Of a stretch of DNA of 39,702 bases, positions 14,544 through 22,097 are shown in pieces (within the stretch, counting starts at the first letter, position 1; every line of letters begins with the position of its first letter). The position numbers and the translations under genes were made by a program. The DNA lies in IMG/VR virus record IMGVR_UViG_3300042261_002392, positions 1 to 39,702 of that record; one strand, written 5' to 3'. This DNA comes from a virus. The notes below the pieces were generated by a model that did not search any database, was not told where the DNA came from, and saw only the letters and a program-made list of their open reading frames with translations.

Positions 14544-14572
14544 TTGACGATGGTACATTATAATGCTATATT
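14544..14572 (+). promoter_or_regulatory. Promoter, TATGC-type family
   Basis: TTGACG (14544-14549), 17-bp spacer ending AATGC, -10 TATATT (14567-14572), followed by TATAG. Drives the gene train that starts at 14619. Confidence 0.75.
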
Positions 14573-14618
14573 TATAGCACTACAACAGAACAATAAATAG
14601 CACTACACAGAGGAACCT

Positions 14619-14753
14619 ATGCCCATCTTGACTGTAACGTTGAACGTCACCGACTGCCCGGAAGCACGGGCGTTGTTGGAACAGTTGGAGGCTTTACAGC
14701 CTACGGGTGAAGACCTCGCCAGCTACTTTTGCGACGATTGCCAGGAGGACTAA
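14619..14753 (+). CDS. Small acidic protein
   Basis: Forty-four residues after AGAGGAACCT. Beta-like start (MPILTVTLNVTD), helix (EARALLEQLEALQ) and a CDDC pair near the end. First gene behind the 14544 promoter; its stop touches the next ATG. Function unknown. Confidence 0.5.
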   Translation: MPILTVTLNVTDCPEARALLEQLEALQPTGEDLASYFCDDCQED

Positions 14754-14942
14754 ATGGACGATTTCAAGCGTACACAGTATGACCGCTCGAAGGGTACGGG
14801 TATCGGTCCCGGTGGCTGGAACTGCTACTGCTGTGGGCCTCACACCCAGGAAGGCAAAAAAATCATCCGCCGCAAGGCTCGCCGGCGCATGCGCCAGGAT
14901 GACAAGGCCCGCAATAACGACCTGGACAATACCAACAACTAA
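14754..14942 (+). CDS. Small basic Cys-containing protein
   Basis: Sixty-two residues: GPGGWNCYCCGPHTQEG then a strongly basic stretch (KKIIRRKARRRMRQDDKAR), consistent with nucleic-acid binding. AGGAGG lies in the end of the previous gene, and the start follows its stop directly. No family recognised. Confidence 0.5.
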   Translation: MDDFKRTQYDRSKGTGIGPGGWNCYCCGPHTQEGKKIIRRKARRRMRQDDKARNNDLDNTNN

Positions 14943-14952
14943 GGAGACTACC

Positions 14953-15192
14953 ATGGCCCAAACGCACGTTTCACGGTCAAAGGTCGAGCCTAACGGGTTG
15001 CATCACAAGGTGACCATCACCAGGGGGTTCATTGCCAAGTGGGATGGCAAGTGGCACCACACACAGCACACCTACTACAAGGTCAACCGCCGCACACTGG
15101 CCCGGTGGCACATGGTCATGTCCCGCATCGCCAGCATGGAAGCGACCTACACCGTCAACCCTTTCTTCTTTCTTCATTACCAGGAGGCATAA
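14953..15192 (+). CDS. Small basic hypothetical protein
   Basis: Seventy-nine residues, His- and Arg-rich, after TAAGGAG shared with the previous stop. NGLHHKVTITRGFIAKWDG and NRRTLARWHMVM resemble parts of the protein at 15672 (V-TI-R, RR-TLA), suggesting a distant duplicate. The open frame upstream to 14707 is a shadow. Function unknown. Confidence 0.5.
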   Translation: MAQTHVSRSKVEPNGLHHKVTITRGFIAKWDGKWHHTQHTYYKVNRRTLARWHMVMSRIASMEATYTVNPFFFLHYQEA

Positions 15193-15193
15193 C

Positions 15194-15553
15194 ATGAGCG
15201 AACGTGTTCTCAATATCAATACCACCGACATCAACGGCAACCCGGTTTGTGTCGACATCTACAGCCTGACCAAGGGCATGAGTACGGCTACCCTGGCGGC
15301 TGTACTGTCATCGTACATGGGTACCCTGTTCGGGGACCAGGAGCGCCAAGGGGTGCTGACTGCTCAGGCTTTCCTGGCGAGCGGTCCTCACCTGAACAGC
15401 ATCCACGGACTCATCTGGTTCGTTATCGGGATGCTAAAGGGGCTGGCCCTGTGCGAGTTCGTGGACATGCGCAATCAGGCAGCGGTGGCCATGGCTACCA
15501 AGCTGTCAAACTTCGCCACGTGGCTATGGGATACGGAGGGCTGGAAGAAATGA
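15194..15553 (+). CDS. Hypothetical protein, paralogue of the product of 17152-17535
   Basis: A 119-residue helical protein. The part from about residue 25 to 110 matches the 17152 gene in layout: a LAAVLSSYMGTLFG helix, then a helix containing HGLIWFVIGMLKGL, then VDMRNQAAVAMATKLSNF against DPRNETAVATANKVKAL in the relative. No known family recognised. AGGAGG lies before ATG 15194; stop overlaps the next start (ATGA). Confidence 0.55.
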   Translation: MSERVLNINTTDINGNPVCVDIYSLTKGMSTATLAAVLSSYMGTLFGDQERQGVLTAQAFLASGPHLNSIHGLIWFVIGMLKGLALCEFVDMRNQAAVAMATKLSNFATWLWDTEGWKK

Positions 15554-15672
15554 AGCTTAGCAAGTCAGAACGCCGGGAACGGAAACGCTTCAAGCGCAAA
15601 CACGGGATGCGCCGGAGCGGTGACAGCGTCAAGATACTTCAACAGGTTCTTATCAAGAAAGGCGGCAAGTAA
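15550..15672 (+). CDS. Small Arg/Lys-rich peptide
   Basis: Forty residues, very basic (KSERRERKRFKRKHGMRRSG), probably binds nucleic acid. ATGA overlap with the previous gene and TAATG overlap with the next. Confidence 0.5.
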   Translation: MKLSKSERRERKRFKRKHGMRRSGDSVKILQQVLIKKGGK

Positions 15673-15869
15673 TGTGGAAGGTTCAGTCAGTTTCTATCCA
15701 GAACGAAGGGGATGGCTGTTACCGGGTGACCATTCGCAGGGAACGGTGGGCCTGCAAGAACATGGTCACCTGCACCCGCCGCAGCACCTGGGCCTGTGAC
15801 ATCACCCAGGTACGCCGGTTGACCCTGGCTATGGCTGGCCAGGTCCGCTATGTCCGCTACGATATGTAA
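15672..15869 (+). CDS. Small basic hypothetical protein
   Basis: Sixty-five residues; EGDGCYRVTIRRERWACKNM and QVRRLTLAMAGQVRYVRYD. Probably related to the product of 14953. Begins in a TAATG overlap. Function unknown. Confidence 0.5.
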   Translation: MWKVQSVSIQNEGDGCYRVTIRRERWACKNMVTCTRRSTWACDITQVRRLTLAMAGQVRYVRYDM

Positions 15870-15884
15870 GTCCACAAATAGACA
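15869..15884. repeat. 16-bp palindromic site, copy 1
   Basis: AGTCCACAAATAGACA, of the form (T/A)GTCYA-N4-TAGACA. Lies between the stop at 15869 and the ribosome site of the gene at 15895. Similar sites occur at 19007 and 23855. Confidence 0.45.
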
Positions 15885-15894
15885 CGGAGGAACC

Positions 15895-16170
15895 ATGACA
15901 AAACGCACGTTTATCTGTTCTGACTGCGGGGAAGAGCTGCATCTGTCCAGCCTGTCGAGGTCCAGCGTCTTGCAGGCGAAGGCTAACACAAAAGTGGAAG
16001 CCATCGCCCGGCTGGCTGACCCGGTGTGTACGATGTGCGCCAACCAGGATAACGGCGCCCTGAATGCCTGGGCCGGCCCTTCCTATGCACGCAACGACCG
16101 GGAGCGGTTTGAGTTCTCAGGCTCACGGATGGACCCCGGTAAGCTGGCAGCATACCTTCTGAACTACTAA
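15895..16170 (+). CDS. Zinc-ribbon protein
   Basis: Ninety-one residues: CSDCG near the N-terminus and CTMC about 45 residues later give a four-Cys zinc site around a helix (SSVLQAKANTKVEAIARLA). ATG 15895 follows CGGAGG; the frame upstream to 15850 is not needed. A similar small zinc protein starts the next unit. Function unknown. Confidence 0.55.
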   Translation: MTKRTFICSDCGEELHLSSLSRSSVLQAKANTKVEAIARLADPVCTMCANQDNGALNAWAGPSYARNDRERFEFSGSRMDPGKLAAYLLNY

Positions 16171-16188
16171 GTCACCCGGCTAACACCA

Positions 16189-16217
16189 TTGACGTAGTAC
16201 AATATATATGCTATAAT
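16189..16217 (+). promoter_or_regulatory. Promoter, TATGC-type family
   Basis: TTGACG (16189-16194), 17-bp spacer ending TATATGC, perfect -10 TATAAT (16212-16217). One of the best examples of the family; reads into the gene at 16330. Confidence 0.82.
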
Positions 16218-16233
16218 AACAGCACGTTATAAT

Positions 16234-16271
16234 CACCAGAATAAATGAGCGGCGATACGATATATCTGGTG
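16234..16271 (+). other. Inverted repeat in 5' leader
   Basis: CACCAGA (16234-16240) and TCTGGTG (16265-16271) flank 24 bases. In the transcript from the 16189 promoter this would be a 7-bp stem in the long leader before ATG 16330. Could be an operator or RNA element. Confidence 0.35.
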
Positions 16272-16329
16272 TGCCACCCAAACAGCATTATCAAGCATGT
16301 CAAGAACCATGGAAAGACTGGAGAATAAC

Positions 16330-16875
16330 ATGTGCGCAACCCCTGGCTGCAACTTTTCCCCCGCTGGCAAGAGCAAGTATTGCAAGGCTCACAAGGCCCA
16401 GGTGCATCAGGCATGGCTGACCATGGTCAAAGGTCAGGCTGTGGTGCGGGATGCCCTGCATGCTGAGTTTGCCGCTCTGGTGAAGCAAGCTGACGATGCC
16501 GGCCAGACTGCCCTGGCTGCCATCGTCCCCACGCCCATGATTGTCTTCCAGTGCGCCAACATGCTGGATGACAACAGCCCGGTAGTGGACCAGCACTTCG
16601 TGGAAGGCGGCGTGTGCGGTTTCGCCTGGGTCCATGCCGGCCCTGCCAATACCAAGTTCACCAACTGGGCCAAGGAGTGCTTGAGCATGCTGTTGGGTGC
16701 GGTCAGCGTCAGCCCGTCCTACGGGGGCGGCATCAACATCAACGTTCGGATTGGCGGTCAGAGCATGGCACGCAAGGAAGCCTACGCCAACGCCTTTGCC
16801 CATGTGCTGAAGGCCGGCCTCGCTAACCTGGACCCCCGCACCCGCACCATCTATGCCAGCAGCCGCATGGACTAA
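16330..16875 (+). CDS. Hypothetical protein with N-terminal zinc motif
   Basis: A 181-residue protein. Starts CATPGCNFSPAGKSKYCKAH, a compact C-x4-C-x9-C-x2-H zinc knuckle, followed by helices and a Gly-rich strand region (YGGGININVRIGG). ATG 16330 follows GGAG at 6 bases; two upstream in-frame ATGs (16297, 16309) lack one. No family recognised. Confidence 0.55.
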   Translation: MCATPGCNFSPAGKSKYCKAHKAQVHQAWLTMVKGQAVVRDALHAEFAALVKQADDAGQTALAAIVPTPMIVFQCANMLDDNSPVVDQHFVEGGVCGFAWVHAGPANTKFTNWAKECLSMLLGAVSVSPSYGGGININVRIGGQSMARKEAYANAFAHVLKAGLANLDPRTRTIYASSRMD

Positions 16876-16886
16876 AGGAGAACTCA

Positions 16887-17159
16887 ATGGACAAGCGGTT
16901 GTTCATCGGAATATATCCTGGCGGCATCGTCTACAGCGACAGGTCACGGCAAACCGCTGGCGACTACACTCTCCTGGGGTTCCTGCCCTACGATACTCTG
17001 GAACTTAGGATTGAACCTGACTGCCCGGATGACCTGGCTGTCATCATCCGTGAAGATGCGGCCAAGATACAGGCAAAGCGTGGCCAACTCTTTCAACTCA
17101 CCGTGACTAACCAAACCGTTCTTCTTGGAAGTAAGGATAAAGGAGACACCCATGCCTAA
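16887..17159 (+). CDS. Conserved-looking phage hypothetical protein
   Basis: Ninety residues after AAAGGAG. FIGIYPGGIVYSDRS, DYTLLGFLPYDTLELRI and CPDDLAVIIREDAAKIQAKR. I recall similar IGVYP-G-VYAD / LPYDTLEL proteins in other phages and plasmids, without known function. Overlaps the next gene by 8 bp. Confidence 0.6.
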   Translation: MDKRLFIGIYPGGIVYSDRSRQTAGDYTLLGFLPYDTLELRIEPDCPDDLAVIIREDAAKIQAKRGQLFQLTVTNQTVLLGSKDKGDTHA

Positions 17160-17535
17160 CTTTGGCTCAACCGGGAGCGTTGAACTGCGGGAATACAACT
17201 ACGACACCAACCAGTATGACAGCAAGGGCGAAGTCAACCTGGGTGCGCTGGCCAAGTGCCTGAAGCCCCAGGACGTGGCTCTCATCCTCGACCACTGGGT
17301 CAACGGCGTGTGCGGTAACCCCTACGGCAACGGCCAGAAGATGGGCCGCATGTTCCAGGAAACGCACCGCACTTTGCAGGGGTGCCTGACCAACCTGGCC
17401 CTGGGTATCCTGGCCGGCATGGGGGAGGCTGACCCCCGCTACACTGACCCCCGCAACGAGACGGCTGTTGCCACGGCCAACAAGGTGAAAGCCCTGGTGG
17501 ATGACGGTACCCTGAACATCCAGCCTTTTATCTAA
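17152..17535 (+). CDS. Hypothetical protein, paralogue of the product of 15194-15553
   Basis: A 127-residue protein; NLGALAKCLKPQDVALIL, a helix with THRTLQGCLTNLALGIL and RNETAVATANKVKAL line up with the 15194 product. The pair is separated by five other genes, so the duplication is not simply tandem. AAAGGAG precedes ATG 17152. Function unknown. Confidence 0.55.
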   Translation: MPNFGSTGSVELREYNYDTNQYDSKGEVNLGALAKCLKPQDVALILDHWVNGVCGNPYGNGQKMGRMFQETHRTLQGCLTNLALGILAGMGEADPRYTDPRNETAVATANKVKALVDDGTLNIQPFI

Positions 17536-17545
17536 GGAGAACATC

Positions 17546-17800
17546 ATGACTGAGCAAGAGACGAAGGAAGCAGTGGCTGCCCTGGCTCACCAGGGTGGCC
17601 AGCCCGAAGCAATGGTCCCGGTGATGCTCAAGGCCATGCATCTGTGCCAGCACAACGGGGCTGACGTGGAGATGACCCTGCCCCACGGTGTGAGCTTCCG
17701 CCTGGGCAAGACTGCCAAAGCATGGCAGATTGTGGACCACTTCGAACTGACACAGTTCATGGGACCAGAATGGCAGGAGGTTTTCAATGACCAGCGATAG
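17546..17800 (+). CDS. Small hypothetical protein
   Basis: Eighty-four residues after TAAGGAG merged with the previous stop. Helix-rich first half, then VEMTLPHGVSFRLGKTAKAW. No family recognised. Overlaps the next gene by 14 bp. Confidence 0.55.
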   Translation: MTEQETKEAVAALAHQGGQPEAMVPVMLKAMHLCQHNGADVEMTLPHGVSFRLGKTAKAWQIVDHFELTQFMGPEWQEVFNDQR

Positions 17801-18386
17801 CATGCACACCGAAGTCATCAACGGGTACACCATCAGCATCTGGCCTGACCCGGAACCGCCCAACCCCCGTGAGTTCTGCACCCTGGGCACCCTGGCCCTG
17901 CAACATGGCCGCTATAGCCTGGCGTGGGAACACCAAGGAACGTCTGCTCGCACAATGCGCCAGCAGTGCGGTGGCTGGCAGGAAGTGCAGGAGCGCATCG
18001 TACGGGATGTGCGGCAGGCCGGCGATGAAGTGGTGAGCATCAAGTATGTGTACATGCTCGACCACAGCAGCATCCACCTGAAGACTTCGGAAGGCCGGGA
18101 CCCCTTCAGCCACGTTCATATGGGCCTGGACAGCGGATGCGTGGGTTTCGTGTACCTTACCCGGAAGGGTGTGCTGTCTACCTACCAGCGTAAGCACATA
18201 ACCCAGGGGCTGCTCGACACTGCGGCCAAGGCGATGGAGCAGGAAGTGGAAGACTACAATACCTTCGTGGGTGGCCGGGCCTGCATGTTCGAGGTCCTGG
18301 ACCCCCAGGGTGAACCCATCGAGAGCTGCGGCGGCTACTTCTCTGTAGCCCACGCAGTGGAGGCGGCGAAGGAATGCTTGCTCTAA
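17787..18386 (+). CDS. Conserved phage/plasmid hypothetical protein
   Basis: A 199-residue protein with ordered motifs NGYTISIWPDPEPPNPREF, LGTLALQHGRYSLAW, YMLDHSSIHLKT, GLDSGCVGFVYLT, EVEDYNTFVGG and CGGYFS. I recall this order (LGTM, HRYxLG, DHSGI, WDSGxVG, EVxxYDxYLxG, DSCWGFYG) from a widespread family of unknown function in phages and plasmids. AGGAGG precedes the start within the previous gene. Confidence 0.6.
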   Translation: MTSDSMHTEVINGYTISIWPDPEPPNPREFCTLGTLALQHGRYSLAWEHQGTSARTMRQQCGGWQEVQERIVRDVRQAGDEVVSIKYVYMLDHSSIHLKTSEGRDPFSHVHMGLDSGCVGFVYLTRKGVLSTYQRKHITQGLLDTAAKAMEQEVEDYNTFVGGRACMFEVLDPQGEPIESCGGYFSVAHAVEAAKECLL

Positions 18387-18571
18387 CCACCATCCGCCTG
18401 TGCGTCTGGTTGACCAACCGGGCCGGCGATGCACTAAAGCAGGCTGACTTGGCGGCTGGCCAGGAACAGGTGACCACAGCCGAAGCTTACCTGTGGCTCA
18501 CACACACCCTACAGCATGGGGCCAGGCTCTTGCACAGGCTGGCCCTGTGGCTCCACCAGTTGTCTTTGTGA
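18374..18571 (+). CDS. Small helical protein
   Basis: Sixty-five residues, mostly helices (GDALKQADLAAGQEQVTTAE; LHRLALWLHQLSL). Overlaps the previous gene by 13 bp, with AAGGA just before its ATG. Possibly membrane-associated; function unknown. Confidence 0.45.
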   Translation: MLALTTIRLCVWLTNRAGDALKQADLAAGQEQVTTAEAYLWLTHTLQHGARLLHRLALWLHQLSL

Positions 18572-18628
18572 ACAACTTTCCTGGCACTCTTACTTCACGG
18601 GCTAATCACCAACACGAAGGAGACACAC

Positions 18629-19003
18629 ATGGCCACCAAGGAAGAACTGCTCAACGAACTGTCCCACTTCACTGGTACCGAAGCCTACCACCGCTTCAAC
18701 ATGCTGTTCCGCAATGTGGTGCTGACCGATGGCGCACACCACTTGGCCAATGCCGCCCAGTGCTTCTGGTTGATGGATGCCATCGCCAGCTACCTGACCA
18801 GGCCGGCAGTGCGCCAGGAGCCTTTCCAGACCTGGACCCTGACGGTCAAGAACGAGAGCGGCACCCTGTCCTGCGACGACGGCAACGGCAACGTCCTGGC
18901 TCGCCAACGCATCCAGTACACGGACTTCCCCCTGGACAGCATCAAGTTGTACATGGCCCTGGGCGATGACAACTGGGTCATCATGCTGCCCACTGAGTAC
19001 TAA
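18629..19003 (+). CDS. DUF6876-like protein
   Basis: A 124-residue protein. LSHFTGTEAYHRFN, LTDGAHHLANAAQCFWLMDA, FQTWTLTV and YTDFPLDSIKLYMA follow the pattern I associate with DUF6876: FTGT, TDG-x4-A-xx-(A/C)-x-WLxD, FQxWxL, TDFPL. Function of that family is not known to me. AAGGAG precedes the start. Preceded by a 57-bp gap without a promoter. Confidence 0.65.
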   Translation: MATKEELLNELSHFTGTEAYHRFNMLFRNVVLTDGAHHLANAAQCFWLMDAIASYLTRPAVRQEPFQTWTLTVKNESGTLSCDDGNGNVLARQRIQYTDFPLDSIKLYMALGDDNWVIMLPTEY

Positions 19004-19006
19004 GCC

Positions 19007-19022
19007 TGTCCACATATAGACA
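19007..19022. repeat. 16-bp palindromic site, copy 2
   Basis: TGTCCACATATAGACA, TGTCYA-N4-TAGACA. Sits between the stop at 19003 and the ribosome site of the gene at 19036. Confidence 0.5.
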
Positions 19023-19035
19023 AGGAGAGAGAACC

Positions 19036-19467
19036 ATGGCGAAAAGGAAGCAGCAACTGCCCAACCTGCCTATGACTTTTGACACCCCCCTGGAAGCGCA
19101 TCAGGCCATGGTTGACTTCGCCGCTACCATGGTGAACCTGGGGTGCCGGGACATCAGCCAGGACATCGACCGCTTCGAACTGACCCACGGCGCACGGTCT
19201 TACGTCACGTGGGTCGATGGATGCAACTTCTACCTGGACATCCTTGGCCCCATCATCAAAGCTGACATCGACCTGCCCTTTCCTTTCGTGTCCAAGGAAG
19301 CAGCCTTCATGCACGCTTCGGTATTCGTCCTGGGACTGGTCGAGCAGCAAGGGTGGGGCGTCACCGCTACTGCCAACAACGTGCTCACCCTGGTGCATGG
19401 CCGGGACGCTGTAAAGGTCTGGGTGGACGGGGCAACTGTCTACCTGCATATCACGAAAGGAGCCTGA
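19036..19467 (+). CDS. Hypothetical protein with internal duplication
   Basis: A 143-residue protein made of two related modules. The first (about 16-68) has TPLEAHQAMVDFAATMVNLG ... DRFELTHGARSYVTWVDG; the second (about 86-143) ends in GRDAVKVWVDGATVYLHI. A third, single copy is the next gene (19472), so the set looks like duplication and fusion of one 55-residue unit ending in (V/M)WVD-x2-(T/N)-(V/F). Function unknown. Confidence 0.6.
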   Translation: MAKRKQQLPNLPMTFDTPLEAHQAMVDFAATMVNLGCRDISQDIDRFELTHGARSYVTWVDGCNFYLDILGPIIKADIDLPFPFVSKEAAFMHASVFVLGLVEQQGWGVTATANNVLTLVHGRDAVKVWVDGATVYLHITKGA

Positions 19468-19471
19468 CCCT

Positions 19472-19681
19472 ATGAATAAGAAGAGCGACATGGACGTAAC
19501 CCACAACAACCCCCTGGCAGCACAGCAGGCAATGGTTGCCTGGGCCAGCGAGATGGTAGCCCTGGGCTACAAGGACACCTGCCCGGATGTTGACCGCTTC
19601 GTGATGGCCAAGGGCGGGCGCACCATGGAGATGTGGGTAGACGACTGCACCGTACACATGCTGGTGAAGGGAGCCATCTAA
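19472..19681 (+). CDS. Single-module paralogue of the preceding gene
   Basis: Sixty-nine residues: NPLAAQQAMVAWASEMVALG, DVDRFVMAKGGRTMEMWVDD. Clear relative of the first module of the 19036 product. Stop shares a base with the next ATG (TAATG). Function unknown. Confidence 0.58.
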   Translation: MNKKSDMDVTHNNPLAAQQAMVAWASEMVALGYKDTCPDVDRFVMAKGGRTMEMWVDDCTVHMLVKGAI

Positions 19682-19989
19682 TGAATGCACCCGCTACCAT
19701 CAACGTTATCAACCCTGCCATCAACGAGTTCACGGCAGTCACCCGCCTGCTCGACAAGACCGGGCCAAGCCTGACCACAGCCAACAAGCTGGCCCCGGAT
19801 GAACTGAAGAACGCCCTGGCCGGCAGGTACTACAACAGCCACCGTCGCCCTGCCGCTGCGCTGAAAGACCCGATGGGTACGCTGGTCATGGCGGTTGAAT
19901 GGCAGGGGGTTGTCCGGGCTTACTACAAGACCCCTGGCTACCGCAACCTGATAGTGGTTTGGCTCACCTTAGACGGAGAGAGAATATGA
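19681..19989 (+). CDS. Hypothetical protein, first of a tandem pair
   Basis: A 102-residue protein. FTAVTRLLDKTGPSLTTANK, LAPDELKNAL, YYKTPGYRNLIVVWLTLDGE. The next gene repeats this plan. Start overlaps the previous stop; the frame upstream to 19633 is a shadow. Confidence 0.58.
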   Translation: MNAPATINVINPAINEFTAVTRLLDKTGPSLTTANKLAPDELKNALAGRYYNSHRRPAAALKDPMGTLVMAVEWQGVVRAYYKTPGYRNLIVVWLTLDGERI

Positions 19990-20312
19990 GCGCACCTGAG
20001 AAGTTCGATGTACTGGATAAGCACCAGGGGTTTCTGGCTGTGACCGGACTGCTTGGCGTTGCCGGCCCGAGTGTGACCGTAGCCAACAAACTGACCGCAG
20101 AAGAACTGACCCAGGCAGTGTCCTATACCAACTTCAACATCCGCTGGCGCCCTGGCTCCACGCTCAAGAAGGGAACCGTTGGGACGAAGGTGGCTGAAGC
20201 GGCTGAAATGCGGGGAGATGAGATGACCGGGGTTACCACTGTTCTCTACAAGGTACCCGGCTACCGCAACTTGGTCCTGGTTTGGTTAGGAATGAATGGA
20301 GAGCGACTATAA
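19986..20312 (+). CDS. Hypothetical protein, second of a tandem pair
   Basis: A 108-residue protein. FLAVTGLLGVAGPSVTVANK, LTAEELTQAV, LYKVPGYRNLVLVWLGMNGE match the preceding gene along the full length, so the two arose by tandem duplication and have diverged. ATGA overlap with the first copy. Confidence 0.58.
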   Translation: MSAPEKFDVLDKHQGFLAVTGLLGVAGPSVTVANKLTAEELTQAVSYTNFNIRWRPGSTLKKGTVGTKVAEAAEMRGDEMTGVTTVLYKVPGYRNLVLVWLGMNGERL

Positions 20313-20379
20313 GCGCACCTGTCAGCACCAACACCACCAACCAGCAAACTGTGACCAAGCATTGAGAAGGAGTGGACCA

Positions 20380-20607
20380 ATGAAACGAAATAGCAAATAT
20401 AAGCTTGACCCCTTCATGGGCCTGTCGCCGCTCGATGAATGCGAGATGGCCATCCAGGATATGAGCAAGCTAATGGGCAAGGTGTGCGCCAGCTTCATGG
20501 CCGGCTACCTGGGCAACAACACGAACCCCTACCGGGAAGGGACCCTGCAATGGAATGCCTGGAACCTGGGGCAGACTGAAGCTACTAAGGAGACACACAA
20601 TGCGTAA
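20380..20607 (+). CDS. Small hypothetical protein
   Basis: Seventy-five residues; LSPLDECEMAIQDMSKLMGK and YLGNNTNPYREGTLQWNAWN. Start chosen at ATG 20380 after AAGGAG; an in-frame ATG at 20296 overlaps the previous gene without a site. Overlaps the next gene by 8 bp. Confidence 0.5.
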   Translation: MKRNSKYKLDPFMGLSPLDECEMAIQDMSKLMGKVCASFMAGYLGNNTNPYREGTLQWNAWNLGQTEATKETHNA

Positions 20608-20857
20608 GGCTGACCACACTCGAATAGTCAAGGACATCAACGAGCGCCATCTCAAAGAAGTGATTACCCTGAAAGCAAGGGTGAGCAGCAACCGCCTGCG
20701 CATCGGTGAGCTTATCCAGGAACGTAATGCTGCCAGGGATGGGTTGGCCCAGGCGCTCTCCATACTGGGGGACCTGGTAGCCAGGGGTATCATCGACCTG
20801 CCGGCTGGCACCCTGGACGACCTGCACAAAGCGCCTCTCGTACAGCTTGACGTTTAA
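20600..20857 (+). CDS. Coiled-coil protein
   Basis: Eighty-five residues, one long predicted helix (RHLKEVITLKARVSSNRLRI; IQERNAARDGLAQALSILG). AAGGAG precedes the start. The next promoter's -35 lies within its last codons. Function unknown. Confidence 0.55.
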   Translation: MRKADHTRIVKDINERHLKEVITLKARVSSNRLRIGELIQERNAARDGLAQALSILGDLVARGIIDLPAGTLDDLHKAPLVQLDV

Positions 20858-20875
20858 CAATATATATGCTATACT
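20847..20875 (+). promoter_or_regulatory. Promoter, TATGC-type family
   Basis: TTGACG (20847-20852), 17-bp spacer ending TATATGC, -10 TATACT (20870-20875), then TATAGACACAAAGGAG as leader into the gene at 20901. Confidence 0.82.
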
Positions 20876-20900
20876 TATAGACACAAAGGAGAACCACCTA

Positions 20901-21167
20901 ATGAGCGAACTTGTCGAACTTTCCGAAGCAGATTACGCAGTACCCCTGGACCTGCCCCGCATCAATGCTGCTCTCAAAGCGTACGAGAGCCTGAGCGGCC
21001 CCATGGAAATCGCCCGCCTGTCCCTGTTCTCAAATGGAGGCGCCCACCTGAGCACCATGCAGGGTGATATGAGCGAACACTTCACCACTGTATCCCAGGC
21101 ATTGGAGTTCATGGAAGGGGCGGCCGCCGGCATGAGCGTACAGTCTGCCATGAACAATCCCGCTTAG
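20901..21167 (+). CDS. Small hypothetical protein
   Basis: Eighty-eight residues after AAAGGAG. SELVELSEADYAVPLDLPRI, then helices (ALEFMEGAAAGMSVQSAMNN). Monocistronic or last before the 21168-21534 gap. No family recognised. Confidence 0.55.
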   Translation: MSELVELSEADYAVPLDLPRINAALKAYESLSGPMEIARLSLFSNGGAHLSTMQGDMSEHFTTVSQALEFMEGAAAGMSVQSAMNNPA

Positions 21168-21534
21168 ATGCGGGCCTAACGAACCGAGGACTTTTCTGAA
21201 AAGGATACTGCTTATGAACTAACCAGCCAGCCGCAGGCGCACAAGCGGCATGATGCTGACACCAGGAACCGCACCAGGGGACGCTTTCTGTGGCGATGGG
21301 AATGTGGGTGGGTGCTGAGAGGCGGGTGCGGATGGTGTTGGCGGGAAATTGCGGGGTGCGGCTGCCCCGTCATCCCTCCGTGTTCCGCCTGTCAAATATC
21401 CCACCCACTTTTCCCCCTTCCACCCCCTCGTCCGAAAGTGCCTACCAATTCCCTCTGGAAGCCCCAGGAACAACGCAATTATCTAACGCATACTCTACTT
21501 CACGCTCTTCATTTCTCCCTACAAGGAGCCTGCC
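21168..21534. other. Gene-free gap with opposed G-rich and C-rich tracts
   Basis: No reading frame with a ribosome site. CCCGC-ttagat-GCGGG spans 21159-21174 but lacks a T-run. From about 21297 the plus strand is G-rich (GTGGGTGGG), switching to C-rich after about 21360 (CCCACCCAC, CCCCCTTCCACCCCC); the 9-bp arms GTGGGTGGG/CCCACCCAC could pair. No promoter of the usual family before the gene at 21535, which would rely on read-through or an unseen promoter. Confidence 0.45.
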
Positions 21535-21738
21535 ATGACCACCATCACCCTTACCCCCGAAGAACAGTCCTTCCTCTACGGCATCGTCACCATCGAACAA
21601 GTCGAACTGGAGAAGGCCCAGGAGAAGGCGCACTCTCTCGGCATCACCAGACACGATGCCTACCGCAATGCTCGCATCACCCTGGCTAAAAGCATCCTTG
21701 CCAAGCTCGCCAGACCTACCCGCCCTTCAGCACATTAA
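21535..21738 (+). CDS. Small helical protein, first of a tandem pair
   Basis: Sixty-seven residues: LTPEEQSFLYGIVTIEQVEL, AHSLGITRHDAYRNARITLA, KSILAKLA. The same plan is found in the first 65 residues of the next gene. AAGGAG precedes the start. Function unknown. Confidence 0.58.
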   Translation: MTTITLTPEEQSFLYGIVTIEQVELEKAQEKAHSLGITRHDAYRNARITLAKSILAKLARPTRPSAH

Positions 21739-21748
21739 GGAGACTACC

Positions 21749-22087
21749 ATGTCCTTCGTTCCTCTCACCCCCGAAGAACGGTCCTTCCTGTACACTGCCG
21801 CTACCGATGCCCGTAACCTGATGCAGGATAACCAAGAACGTATGCGCTCCCTGGGTGTCGATAGTTCTTGCTACACCGCTCGCATCGCCCTGGCTGAGAG
21901 CGTCATCAGCAAGCTGACCAACGAGCCGACTGCTATCGAAACCGAAGTTATCCACGACGCCCTGGCCCGCTACCGGGAAGCAGCGTACACCGTCTTCATC
22001 AGCGTCATCGACCGGGACCAGGACGGCACGTACTACTCTAACCGCATCCACGCCGCTGACCGCATCCGCAAGCTGCTCATCAAATAA
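21749..22087 (+). CDS. Helical protein, second of a tandem pair
   Basis: A 112-residue protein; LTPEERSFLYTAATDARNLM, MRSLGVDSSCYTARIALAES match the previous gene, and a second half (AYTVFISVIDRDQDGTYYSN, HAADRIRKLL) extends it. TAAGGAG merges with the previous stop. Function unknown. Confidence 0.58.
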   Translation: MSFVPLTPEERSFLYTAATDARNLMQDNQERMRSLGVDSSCYTARIALAESVISKLTNEPTAIETEVIHDALARYREAAYTVFISVIDRDQDGTYYSNRIHAADRIRKLLIK

Positions 22088-22097
22088 GGAGACTATC

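Noticed and set aside
16300-18434. Long minus-strand frames (for example 16300-16887, 17167-17547, 17784-18434)
   Set aside because: They mirror well-spaced plus-strand genes with strong ribosome sites; their composition is antisense-like (Gly/Ala/His-rich) and they lack ribosome sites.
21159-21174. CCCGC-ttagat-GCGGG as terminator
   Set aside because: No T-run follows the stem.
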